A DNA stretch of 12,179 bases from Pseudomonadota bacterium (GTDB lineage Bacteria > Cyanobacteriota > Vampirovibrionia > LMEP-6097): assembly GCA_009924885.1 (NCBI GenBank), contig RFQS01000037.1, positions 1 through 12,179 on the forward strand, written 5' to 3'. A program made the position numbers and the translations under genes. The notes under the pieces were generated by a model. That model had not been told where the DNA came from and searched no databases. It saw only the letters and a program-made list of their open reading frames with translations. Below are positions 1-6,566 of the stretch, piece by piece (positions within the stretch are counted from its first letter, which is position 1; the number at the start of each line of letters is the position of its first letter).

Positions 1-1015
1 TTTAAGAGATTTTAGATCTAACCCTGTTGTAGTTGCAAAAGATGGAGAGATGGGAAAAAAGCTCAAAATGTATGGAAAAGATGGTGAAGATTTGTATATT
101 AAAATTCCAATTGGAACTTTAGTTTATGAGATAAGAAGAGGTACTGAAGTTTTAGTCGGTGATTTTATAACTCAAGGTCAATCTCAAGTAATGGCTAAAG
201 GAGGTAATGGTGGTAAAGGAAATTTTAGATTCAGATCTTCGGTAAATCAAGTCCCACTTCAATTTGTAAGAGGTGGAGAGAGTATTGAAAAAGAATTAAA
301 GCTTGAGATAAAGATGGTTGCTGATTGCGGAATTATAGGCCTTCCTAATGCTGGAAAATCAACATTTATAAATCAAGTTACAAAAACTAGTGCCAAAATT
401 GGAAACTACCCTTTCACCACATTAGAGCCTAATCTTGGTGTATGTGTATTACCCTATCAAAAAATTGTTTTTGCAGATATCCCTGGATTAATTGAAGGAG
501 CTTCTTTGGGTAAAGGTTTGGGTGATGATTTTTTAAGACATGTTGAAAGAAATAAAGTTCTGTTACATTTAATTGACCCTACTTTTGATTCTATTAAAAA
601 TGGATTGTTAGAAGATTTAAGTGAGGAAAACTTAATAAAATGTTCTTTGAAAAACTACGAAATTATAAGAAACGAGCTTTTAGGTTATAAGTCAAAATAC
701 CAGTCTTTAGATGAAAAGCAAGAAATAATTGTTATAAACAAAATTGATATAACAGAAGTTCGTGAGGCATTTTTGAATATAAAGAAGAAATTTAATGACT
801 TAGGACTTGATGTCTTTGGTATTTCAGCCTTTACCGGAGAAGGTGTTCCTGATTTGTTATCAAAAATTGCACTAGTTGTAAAAGAGTCTCCAGATGTTAA
901 ATTTGAAAATAAATCTCCGGTAAAAATTATCCATATAGAAGATTTAAAGAATCGCAGGATGGTTTATAATGTTTCTGATATATCTGAAGCTAAAAAGGAT
1001 ACAGCTTCCCTATAA
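1..1015 (+). CDS. obg: Obg/CgtA GTPase, 5' end outside window
   Basis: Obg-family GTPase, a cytoplasmic protein that acts in late 50S ribosome assembly and stress control. The reading frame is open from base 2 with no upstream stop, so the start lies before the window. The ATG at 50 is internal: 16 residues before it already fit the glycine-rich Obg N-terminal domain. Counting from that ATG, the Obg fold continues to about residue 88. The G domain follows: G1 GLPNAGKS (97-104), switch I with YPFTTLEPN (120-128), G3 DIPG (143-146), G4 NKID (230-233) and G5 SAFTGEG (259-265). Only about 45 residues follow the G domain, so the C-terminal OCT domain found in some Obg proteins (for example Bacillus) is absent or reduced. 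tRNA-Ala begins 21 bp after the stop. Family assignment is very secure from the two signature regions. Confidence 0.96.
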   Translation, partial: LRDFRSNPVVVAKDGEMGKKLKMYGKDGEDLYIKIPIGTLVYEIRRGTEVLVGDFITQGQSQVMAKGGNGGKGNFRFRSSVNQVPLQFVRGGESIEKELKLEIKMVADCGIIGLPNAGKSTFINQVTKTSAKIGNYPFTTLEPNLGVCVLPYQKIVFADIPGLIEGASLGKGLGDDFLRHVERNKVLLHLIDPTFDSIKNGLLEDLSEENLIKCSLKNYEIIRNELLGYKSKYQSLDEKQEIIVINKIDITEVREAFLNIKKKFNDLGLDVFGISAFTGEGVPDLLSKIALVVKESPDVKFENKSPVKIIHIEDLKNRRMVYNVSDISEAKKDTASL

Positions 1016-1036
1016 ACTGTTTTTATGCGTACAAAA

Positions 1037-1112
1037 GGGCCTTTAGCTTAGTTGGTAGAGCGCCTCGTTTGCACCGAGGAGGTCGAGTGTTCGAATCACT
1101 TCGGGTCCACCA
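1037..1112 (+). tRNA. tRNA-Ala (anticodon UGC)
   Basis: The 76-nt cloverleaf folds by hand. The acceptor stem is GGGCCTT with CGGGTCC. The D arm is GCTT/GAGC, the anticodon stem CCTCG/CGAGG with loop TTTGCAC, and the T arm GAGTG/CACTT with loop TTCGAAT. Discriminator A73 and CCA are encoded. The anticodon at positions 34-36 is TGC. The G3:U70 wobble pair, the alanyl-tRNA synthetase identity element, is present, which confirms alanine. One oddity is a T7-C66 mismatch at the base of the acceptor stem. Copies of the 3' end and its flank recur just downstream. Confidence 0.95.
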
Positions 1113-1280
1113 TTTTAATAAATTACACTTGATCGAAGTGACTCGAACACGAGTGTTGATCTTTTCGCTGGATTCTTTGTCAAGAATCCACATCTTTGGG
1201 TCCACCATTTTAATAAATTACACTTGATCGAAGTGACTTCACCATTTTAATAAATTAAAACAGCTTTGGGTTTACCATTA
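1103..1280 (+). repeat. Repeated copies of the tRNA-Ala 3' end and flank
   Basis: A 41-bp segment (1103-1143) that starts in the tRNA acceptor end (GGGTCCACCA) and runs on into flanking DNA is repeated exactly at 1198-1238, 95 bp later. A third, shorter copy of the middle part (ACCATTTTAATAAATTA) lies at 1241-1257. A degenerate acceptor-like copy (CTTTGGGTTTACCATTA) lies at 1264-1280. Between the copies, 1135-1150 is an inverted, one-mismatch copy of the tRNA T-arm stretch 1087-1102. Positions 1170-1189 form an 8-bp perfect hairpin (GGATTCTT/AAGAATCC). The arrangement looks like remnants of tandem duplication or of integration at a tRNA attachment site. No integrase is present in the window. 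Confidence 0.85.
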
Positions 1281-1285
1281 GTATT

Positions 1286-3259
1286 ATGCAAAGCAATTCA
1301 GAAGAGATCATTGCGCTACCCTTAAATTTTAAAACCCATGCTAATTTCAATTTAGAAAATTATAAAGATCTTCAAGCTTCTTTTCAGCAAGATTATTTAG
1401 GTACTTGGGCAAAACTCGCTCAGGAGGAGCTGTTTTGGCATAAAGATTTTTCACAGACTTTAGATGATAGTGATAAACCTTTTTATAAATGGTTTCTAGA
1501 TGGTGAAACTAATATTTCTTATAATTGCTTAGATATTCATTTAAACGATCGAGGGGAGAAAGCTGCTCTAATCTTTGAAGATGAAGCTGGAGAGTCAGAG
1601 ATTCTTAGCTATAAAGTATTGCACGCAAGGGTTTGTGAATTTACAGTCTATCTTAAAAATTTAGGGGTGAAAAAAGGTGACAGGATCTGCATTTATATGT
1701 CTCTTTGCCCTGAAGCTATTATAGCTATGCATGCCTGTACTCGTATCGGAGCTATTCATAGTGTGGTTTTTGCTGGATTCGCGGCTCATGCTATGAAAGA
1801 TCGTATAGATGAGCTTTCTGCAAAAATTTTAATTACCCAAAATGGTTTTTACCGCCGTGGCAAAATAGTGGACTTATTAGAAGTCGCTACTGAAGCTATA
1901 AGTAAAAACAGTCCAGTAGAGGATTTACTGATTTTTAAAAGGGTAAAAGAACCCTTAAGTCTACAAAGCTCATTAAAAATTCAAATCCATGATCTAGACA
2001 GGGAACTTAAAGATCTTGCGAATTTAAATCTTAGTACTCATGAAGTTCTGGAACAGACCCCTGAATGGCTTTCAGGGAATGATACTTCTTTTATACTTTA
2101 CACTAGTGGTAGTACTGGTAAACCTAAAGGCATAGAGCATAATACCGCTGGTTATCTGCTCTGGGCTAAACTTACCTCTAAATGGGTATTTGACCTTAAA
2201 GACGAGGATGTGTATTGGTGTACTGCTGATATTGGCTGGATAACAGGTCATAGTTATGTAGCTTATGGTCCGCTCGCTAATGGAGCGACGGTATTTATTT
2301 ACGAAGGTGCACCGAATTTCCCAGAAGCTGATAGATACTGGGCTTTAATCGAGAAATATAAAATAAATATCTTTTATACTGCACCTACCGCGATACGCAG
2401 TTTTCAGGCTTGGGGATTAGAACATATCGAAAAACATGATCTGAGTTCTTTACGCTTATTAGGTTCTGTAGGGGAGCCAATTGGCACTGAAACGTGGAAA
2501 TGGTTTTATGAAAATATAGGTAAGTCTAAATGTCCGATAGTTGATACTTGGTGGCAGACTGAAACAGGTGGGATTATGCTAAGCACTTTACCCGGTGTAA
2601 ACTATATGATTCCAGGAACAGCGGGACCAGCATTACCAGGCATTTCTGCTGAAATCAATCCTGAAGGTCTTTTGCATCTCTCTAAACCTTGGCCATCTAT
2701 GCTTAAGGGTGTCTATAAGAATCCTGATCGATATATAAAAGGCTACTGGACTAAGATTCCAGATTCTTATCTTCCTGGTGATCTTGCTGATATTTCTGTA
2801 GAGGGCTATATTAAAATTGGTGGGCGTAATGATGATGTCATTAATGTGTCTGGGCATAGGCTTGGGACGGCTGAAATTGAAACAGCTTTAGCAAAACATC
2901 AGACCATAAATGAATCTGCGGTAATTGCCATTCCTCATGCAATAAAGGGAGAAGGCATAGTAGCTTTTGTGGTTCTAAAACAGGGTTTAATGAATGTTAC
3001 TGATAGTCAGCAAAGCCATGGATCTACAGAAGAGAGAGAGCGTATTTTAAAAGAGCATGTAGCAAATGAAATAGGTGCACACGCAAAACCCGAGCGTATC
3101 ATCATCTGTGAGGCTTTACCTAAAACTCGCTCAGGCAAGGTTATGCGCAGATTACTTAAAGACATAGCTCAAGACAGACTCCCAGAGGGAGATTTGTCGA
3201 CTTTAGAAGATAAAGATGTGGTAGCTAAGCTCTTAGCTGTCTCGAAGTTGAAACAGTAA
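1286..3259 (+). CDS. acs: Acetyl-CoA synthetase (AMP-forming)
   Basis: Acetate-CoA ligase: converts acetate, ATP and CoA to acetyl-CoA via acetyl-AMP, in the cytoplasm. At 657 residues it has the usual Acs length (about 650). Visible motifs are the N-terminal ACAS region (about 25-85), the P-loop YTSGSTGKPKG (about 271-281), the DTWWQTETGG motif (about 419-428) whose tryptophan closes the small acetate pocket, the C-terminal hinge and SGHRLGTAEIE (about 524-534), and PKTRSGK (612-618). K618 is the adenylation lysine that is reversibly acetylated in characterised Acs enzymes. The start ATG has no Shine-Dalgarno. A TACCAT box at 1273-1278 lies 7 nt before it, compatible with a leaderless mRNA. 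It converges on the fic gene with a 34-bp gap. No acetate transporter or deacetylase is adjacent. Confidence 0.96.
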   Translation: MQSNSEEIIALPLNFKTHANFNLENYKDLQASFQQDYLGTWAKLAQEELFWHKDFSQTLDDSDKPFYKWFLDGETNISYNCLDIHLNDRGEKAALIFEDEAGESEILSYKVLHARVCEFTVYLKNLGVKKGDRICIYMSLCPEAIIAMHACTRIGAIHSVVFAGFAAHAMKDRIDELSAKILITQNGFYRRGKIVDLLEVATEAISKNSPVEDLLIFKRVKEPLSLQSSLKIQIHDLDRELKDLANLNLSTHEVLEQTPEWLSGNDTSFILYTSGSTGKPKGIEHNTAGYLLWAKLTSKWVFDLKDEDVYWCTADIGWITGHSYVAYGPLANGATVFIYEGAPNFPEADRYWALIEKYKINIFYTAPTAIRSFQAWGLEHIEKHDLSSLRLLGSVGEPIGTETWKWFYENIGKSKCPIVDTWWQTETGGIMLSTLPGVNYMIPGTAGPALPGISAEINPEGLLHLSKPWPSMLKGVYKNPDRYIKGYWTKIPDSYLPGDLADISVEGYIKIGGRNDDVINVSGHRLGTAEIETALAKHQTINESAVIAIPHAIKGEGIVAFVVLKQGLMNVTDSQQSHGSTEERERILKEHVANEIGAHAKPERIIICEALPKTRSGKVMRRLLKDIAQDRLPEGDLSTLEDKDVVAKLLAVSKLKQ

Positions 3260-3293
3260 TAGTGCTATTTTGGCGAGTTTTTTTATATTTGAA

Positions 3294-4718
3294 TTAATTA
3301 AATAGTGACTCTATTTTAGTTGTGCCATAGTAATAGAGAAATTTCCCTTCTTTAGTGGTTTCTAAAAATCCTTCTTGCTCTAATGCTTTTAAATCCTTAA
3401 TCCCAGTAGCTTTAGTAACTTGATAGACATTAACATGTGCAGTGAGTGAGGTTCGATGATTTTCATCTTTGGATAGGTATTTTAATAACTGAATTTGACG
3501 GTCATTAAAAGCATAAGTCTGTTTCAGGGATTTATTGATAGTTTTATTTTCTTGAGACTTAGTCTCTATATAGCTTTTAAAATTATCTATACTTTCTTGG
3601 ATTTTTCTTAAATGAAAATCGATGAAATAATTTAAATCGCAGTCATCTTGCTCGCTATAGACGTAAGCTTGCCAGTACTGAGCGGGTGCTTTTTTAATTA
3701 CAGTAGATATCGGTAAATAAGAAACAGCCCAGTAATTATGTTTCAGCAGATACCAAAAAAATAGCAATCTCGCTAACCTACCATTACCATCAGTAAAGGG
3801 GTGTAGATATCCAATCCAAAAGTGAATCATGACCGCTTTAATTACTGGATGAATAAAATATTCATCATTTTTATTATTCGCAAAATCAATTAAATTTTGA
3901 ATTTCACTTGCTAAAAAGCTTTCACTTGGCGGTATATAGATAATTTCACCGATAGTATCACTTTCTATCACGATTTCATCTGTATCTTTCCTGAGCCTAT
4001 GTATTTCATCTGCATTTATGGTGTTTTGAGTAATCACTGAGTGCATCTCAAATAATAGCTCTAAGCTTAGCTCTTTATTTTTATACTCTTCCTCGATTTT
4101 TTTCATCGCTAAATAAGAATTTAAAATCATATGTTCAGATTTGTTTTTGGGTTTTCTGCCTTCCTGTAAAAACTTCTTTGCAACTGCTCTTGTGGTGCTG
4201 GCTCCTTCTAGCTGAGAGGTAGCGATAGCTTCTTCGATGATGCCGTTTAGCACAACAGTATTTTTCTCTTTTTCGGCTTTTTTCTGTGGAGCTTCAAAAC
4301 CAATAAGATTTCCTCCTACTGTTATATCTAAGCTATGTAATATTCTTTCCTGCTCAGGAAAAAGACCCCAAGTAAAGAATTCACCTGTTTCGGTTTTGAT
4401 CGGCGATTTTTGTGCCTTAGAATTCCTAGTTATCTTTACAACAGCCCAAAATACTTCATGTGTAAAAACCCTGTTATCGCATAACCCATCAGGAAGTTTT
4501 TTATGCTTAACTTTTTTCCATGGTAAATAAATAGGGGTGTTGACTTCATTAACTAAATTTTGATTAGCGGGTTTCACGCCACTCAAGAAAATATTTTGAG
4601 TATCAGTATTGTCAGTCTTGCCATCATAGTTAAAGACATAATCAAAAGCCTCCTCACGATCTAATTCTGTAATGAGTGGCTTTTCTATCTGATATATATC
4701 ATTTTTATCCAATCGCAT
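3294..4718 (-). CDS. Fic-domain protein (putative AMP transferase) with winged-helix C-terminus
   Basis: Fic (filamentation induced by cAMP) protein of 474 residues. The catalytic motif HPFTDGNGRLAR (306-317) is intact: the histidine, the acidic residue, the GNGR anion hole and the final arginine are all present, so AMP or other nucleotide transfer to a target hydroxyl is expected. An inhibitory-helix motif of the [S/T]xxxE[G/N] type, TSQLEG (167-172), precedes the core, which makes this a class II (N-terminal, intramolecular) autoinhibited Fic. The flap IYIPPSES is near 260-267. Residues about 405-465 look like a winged helix (VTKATGIKDLKALEQEGFL), as in many Fic proteins. Residues 1-150 are an N-terminal extension I do not recognise. 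There is no adjacent antitoxin gene. The start codon lies inside the first 45-bp operator-like repeat, which suggests autoregulation. The target is unknown. Confidence 0.93.
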   Translation of the reverse strand: MRLDKNDIYQIEKPLITELDREEAFDYVFNYDGKTDNTDTQNIFLSGVKPANQNLVNEVNTPIYLPWKKVKHKKLPDGLCDNRVFTHEVFWAVVKITRNSKAQKSPIKTETGEFFTWGLFPEQERILHSLDITVGGNLIGFEAPQKKAEKEKNTVVLNGIIEEAIATSQLEGASTTRAVAKKFLQEGRKPKNKSEHMILNSYLAMKKIEEEYKNKELSLELLFEMHSVITQNTINADEIHRLRKDTDEIVIESDTIGEIIYIPPSESFLASEIQNLIDFANNKNDEYFIHPVIKAVMIHFWIGYLHPFTDGNGRLARLLFFWYLLKHNYWAVSYLPISTVIKKAPAQYWQAYVYSEQDDCDLNYFIDFHLRKIQESIDNFKSYIETKSQENKTINKSLKQTYAFNDRQIQLLKYLSKDENHRTSLTAHVNVYQVTKATGIKDLKALEQEGFLETTKEGKFLYYYGTTKIESLFN

Positions 4719-4839
4719 TTCAGGTATAATTATACCCGTATTAAACCTGAACTATACTCGTTTTTATTTAATAGATTACATAAATATCAAATATATTTCA
4801 GGTATAACTATACCCGTATTAAACCTGAACTATACCCGT
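4717..4839. promoter_or_regulatory. Duplicated 45-bp operator-like array between fic and ilvE
   Basis: Two direct copies of a 45-bp sequence lie at 4717-4761 and 4795-4839, with 2 mismatches and a 78-bp period. Each copy holds the dyad CAGGTATAAnTATACCCG. In copy 1 its core GGTATAATTATACC (4723-4736) is a perfect palindrome. Each copy also holds a second AACTATACCCGT-like half-site 22 bp, about two helical turns, after the first. The four 12-bp sites therefore start at 4728, 4750, 4806 and 4828. Copy 1 overlaps the fic start and a minus-strand TATAAT (4734-4729). Copy 2 ends 11 bp before the ilvE -10 box. This is the expected design of a control region acting on both divergent genes. The binding protein is not known; the Fic winged helix is a candidate. 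Confidence 0.75.
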
Positions 4840-4850
4840 GAAAAATATTC

Positions 4851-4856
4851 TATACT
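4851..4856 (+). promoter_or_regulatory. ilvE -10 box, probable leaderless promoter
   Basis: TATACT lies 6 nt before the ilvE ATG, so transcription would begin at or within a base or two of the start codon. There is no Shine-Dalgarno between. No good -35 is seen; the space where it would fall is occupied by the last repeat site, so an activator or repressor bound there would touch polymerase. Confidence 0.5.
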
Positions 4857-4862
4857 TAATCT

Positions 4863-5819
4863 ATGGCAATTCATGAATATTCTTTCCTAGGAAAAGACTT
4901 TGTTAAATTTGAGGACGCTAAAATCAGCGTTATGACGCACGCTTTTCTATATGGAACTGCTGTCTTTGAAGGTATTAGAGCTTACTGGAATCCCAAGCAA
5001 GGACAGTTAAATCTTTTACAAGCTAGACCACATTTAGAAAGGATTATGAATAGCTGTAAAATTCTACGCATGCAGCCTTATTATGGTGTCGATGAAATGC
5101 TAAACATTATCATTGAATTAATGAAAAAAAATAAACCAGAGACTGATGCATACATCAGACCAAGCTGGTTTAAGTCGGCTCTTCGTATAGGACCCTCTCT
5201 GGTAACTAAAGGAGCTGATGCTGAGCATGATGAATCTTTTGTTGTAACTTCTTTAGATTTAGGTGACTACCTTGATACGCAGAAAGGTCTCAGCGTGGAG
5301 GTTACTAGTTGGAGACGGGTTTCTGATAATGCTATTCCACCTCGCGCCAAGGTGAATGGCAGTTATGTGAATACTGCTTTAGCTAAAGCTAATTCTATGC
5401 TTGCTGGTTTTGATGATTCTATATTTCTTACAGAAGAAGGTTATGTTTCGGAAGGCTCTGCTATGAACTTCTTTATGATTAGAGGTGGTAAATTAATTAC
5501 CTCTTTAGCTTCGGATAATATTTTAGAAGGTATTACCCGTTCTTTTGTTACACGCTTAGCTCGTGAGGAGCTGGGGTTAGAAGTGGAATTTAGACAAATC
5601 AATCGTACAGAGCTTTATTTAGCAGATGAAGCATTTTTCGCTGGTACTGGAGCACAGATAGCACCTATCGGTCTTATCGATAATTATGTTATTGGTAATG
5701 GTAAAGCTGGCTCTATAACACTTAAGTTACAGGAAATTCATCGCAGTATTTGTCAGGGTGAGAACTCTAAATATGCAGATCAATTAACTCCGATTAATTA
5801 TCAAAATGTACTTGCTTGA
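4863..5819 (+). CDS. ilvE: Branched-chain amino acid aminotransferase
   Basis: Fold-type IV PLP aminotransferase, 318 residues, near the 300-310 usual for IlvE. It exchanges amino groups between glutamate and the keto acids of Leu, Ile and Val. Visible features are THAFLYGTAVFEGIRAYW (25-42), HLERI (57-61, phosphate-binding arginine R59), the Schiff-base lysine K163 in PPRAKVNGSY, E197 in VSEGSAMNFF that contacts the pyridine nitrogen, GITR (223-226), and GTGAQIAPIG (261-270). The family also contains D-amino acid transaminases and aminodeoxychorismate lyases, but the FEGIRAY and GTGAQIAPIG segments favour IlvE. The ATG at 4863 has no ribosome binding site and sits 6 nt after a TATACT box. 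It is divergent from fic across the repeat array and ends at a clear hairpin terminator. Glutamate dehydrogenase in the same window could supply its amino donor. Confidence 0.93.
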   Translation: MAIHEYSFLGKDFVKFEDAKISVMTHAFLYGTAVFEGIRAYWNPKQGQLNLLQARPHLERIMNSCKILRMQPYYGVDEMLNIIIELMKKNKPETDAYIRPSWFKSALRIGPSLVTKGADAEHDESFVVTSLDLGDYLDTQKGLSVEVTSWRRVSDNAIPPRAKVNGSYVNTALAKANSMLAGFDDSIFLTEEGYVSEGSAMNFFMIRGGKLITSLASDNILEGITRSFVTRLAREELGLEVEFRQINRTELYLADEAFFAGTGAQIAPIGLIDNYVIGNGKAGSITLKLQEIHRSICQGENSKYADQLTPINYQNVLA

Positions 5820-5852
5820 AAATACCTCCAGAAAAACTTTAAAAAAATAAGC

Positions 5853-5905
5853 CTGTGAGTAACTCATGGCTTGATGCATCAAGATCTACTCACAGTTTTT
5901 TGTTT
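5853..5905. terminator. Hairpin terminator after ilvE, probably bidirectional
   Basis: The outer stem CTGTGAGTA (5853-5861) pairs with TACTCACAG (5887-5895). An inner perfect 14-bp palindrome, CTTGATGCATCAAG (5870-5883), forms a second stacked stem. On the plus strand TTTTTTGTTTT follows. On the minus strand the stem is followed by GCTTATTTTTTT, so the same hairpin can also end the convergent gene whose stop is at 5905. Confidence 0.88.
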
Positions 5906-6174
5906 TAACACGGTCTATTCAGAGACAGACCAAGGGCAAGACTTTTAATATAATGAAGATTATTTTTCAGCTCCTGATTCTTATGCGCCACATGCATTTT
6001 TTCATTCTTTTCCTTCTCGATTTTATCAAGCATTATGGACATACTCTTTAAAAGAAGCGTATAAGAGTTCAGTAATATAGCATATTCTTCATTTATTTCC
6101 TTCTTCCCAAATTCGAGCTTAGTCAAGGTGTCGATGAGACCCAGACTTAGCTGCGTCATTCCACTTGAGCTCAT
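5905..6174 (-). CDS. Hypothetical 89-aa helical protein
   Basis: I do not recognise this gene. It encodes 89 residues with no signal peptide or membrane span. From about residue 20 to 75 it looks mostly alpha-helical and charged, with a lysine- and glutamate-rich stretch (about 52-73, around DKIEKEKNEK) that could be a short coiled coil. It ends in NRPC with a single cysteine. The ATG at 6174 is the only good start and has no Shine-Dalgarno; TAATTT lies 8 nt upstream and TATATT 3 nt upstream. It is convergent with ilvE, sharing its terminator, and divergent from fdxA across an iron-box-like dyad. It could be a small regulator or structural protein, but nothing in the sequence decides this. 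The isolated, terminator-flanked position supports a real gene. Confidence 0.6.
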   Translation of the reverse strand: MSSSGMTQLSLGLIDTLTKLEFGKKEINEEYAILLNSYTLLLKSMSIMLDKIEKEKNEKMHVAHKNQELKNNLHYIKSLALGLSLNRPC

Positions 6175-6202
6175 GTAAATATAAATTAGTTTTTATTTTT
6201 TT

Positions 6203-6229
6203 TTGACGTAAGAATGATTCTCATTTAAT
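6203..6229 (+). promoter_or_regulatory. fdxA promoter with Fur-box-like dyad
   Basis: TAAGAATGATTCTCA (6209-6223) reads on the other strand as TGAGAATCATTCTTA, one base from the perfect 7-1-7 Fur dyad TGAGAATCATTCTCA. It sits exactly between TTGACG (6203-6208), a good -35, and TTTAAT (6224-6229), a fair -10, though the 15-bp spacer is short. A Fur-family repressor bound here would block fdxA. It could also act on the divergent 89-aa gene whose start is 35 bp away. The leader from here to fdxA is about 75 nt. Confidence 0.6.
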
Positions 6230-6309
6230 TATTTTTTGGCTTCATATTGATAAGATCAAATTCATACGGGGAACAATCGTTTGGTAGAACCGTAAAAAGG
6301 GAGATTATT

Positions 6310-6537
6310 ATGCCATACACTATAGTTTCTGAAGTTTGTGAAGGCGCAGCAGACTGTATACCTGTCTGTCCGGTAGACTGCATTCACTGGCCTGAATCAG
6401 GTAAAACTAATGAAAAAGGATTTAAGTATCCATACATCGATCATTCGACTTGTATCGACTGCGGAGCTTGCTTATCTGCTTGCCCGATAGAAGGTGCTAT
6501 ATTAGACGAAGAAAAACCAGAATTACAGTTAGTTTAA
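6310..6537 (+). CDS. fdxA: Ferredoxin, two-cluster (7Fe/8Fe) type
   Basis: Small soluble ferredoxin of 75 residues that carries low-potential electrons. Two cluster motifs are intact: C10-x5-C16-x3-C20-P with an extra C24, and C48-x2-C51-x2-C54-x3-C58-P. The second is a standard [4Fe-4S] pattern. The first has the longer spacing that holds either [3Fe-4S] or [4Fe-4S] in related proteins. The start MPYTIV is chosen because AAGGGAGA (6297-6304) gives a proper Shine-Dalgarno and all relatives begin this way. The frame is open back to an ATG at 6247, but those 21 residues are not ferredoxin-like. The sequence resembles ferredoxins of cyanobacteria and relatives. A Fur-like box upstream suggests iron control. 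The partner enzyme is not evident; the dehydrogenase gene starts 29 bp downstream. Confidence 0.92.
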   Translation: MPYTIVSEVCEGAADCIPVCPVDCIHWPESGKTNEKGFKYPYIDHSTCIDCGACLSACPIEGAILDEEKPELQLV

Positions 6538-6554
6538 TATCTGTAAATTGGAAC

Positions 6555-6560
6555 TAGGTT
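6555..6560 (+). promoter_or_regulatory. Possible -10 box for a leaderless dehydrogenase mRNA
   Basis: TAGGTT lies exactly 6 nt before the GTG start of the short-chain dehydrogenase, which lacks a Shine-Dalgarno. This is a weak -10 match taken alone. It is listed because the same spacing recurs at ilvE, the microprotein and ubiE. Confidence 0.3.
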
Positions 6561-6566
6561 ATTCTT

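Noticed and set aside
1170..1189. Hairpin with GTC in the loop as the anticodon arm of a decayed tRNA-Asp
   Set aside because: No matching D arm, T arm or acceptor 5' strand can be found around it; the nearby CCA belongs to a copied tRNA-Ala end.
1023..1208. 61-codon minus-strand open frame across the tRNA gene
   Set aside because: It is the antisense of tRNA-Ala and its repeats; the RSDSNTRPPRCKRGALPT peptide is the usual artefact of translating tRNA genes backwards.
2633..2857. 74-codon minus-strand open frame inside acs
   Set aside because: Fully within a strongly conserved gene, no start signals, no recognisable protein.
4237..4530. 97-codon plus-strand open frame inside fic
   Set aside because: Antisense shadow of the Fic coding sequence; Phe/Ser/Cys-rich composition typical of a wrong frame.
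4717..4839. Two-unit CRISPR array
   Set aside because: Only two 45-bp copies with internal dyads placed over two promoters, a 33-bp AT-rich gap, and no cas gene; operator duplication fits better.
6247..6309. Upstream ATG extending the ferredoxin by 21 residues
   Set aside because: The extension is not ferredoxin-like, and a good Shine-Dalgarno stands before the internal ATG at 6310.
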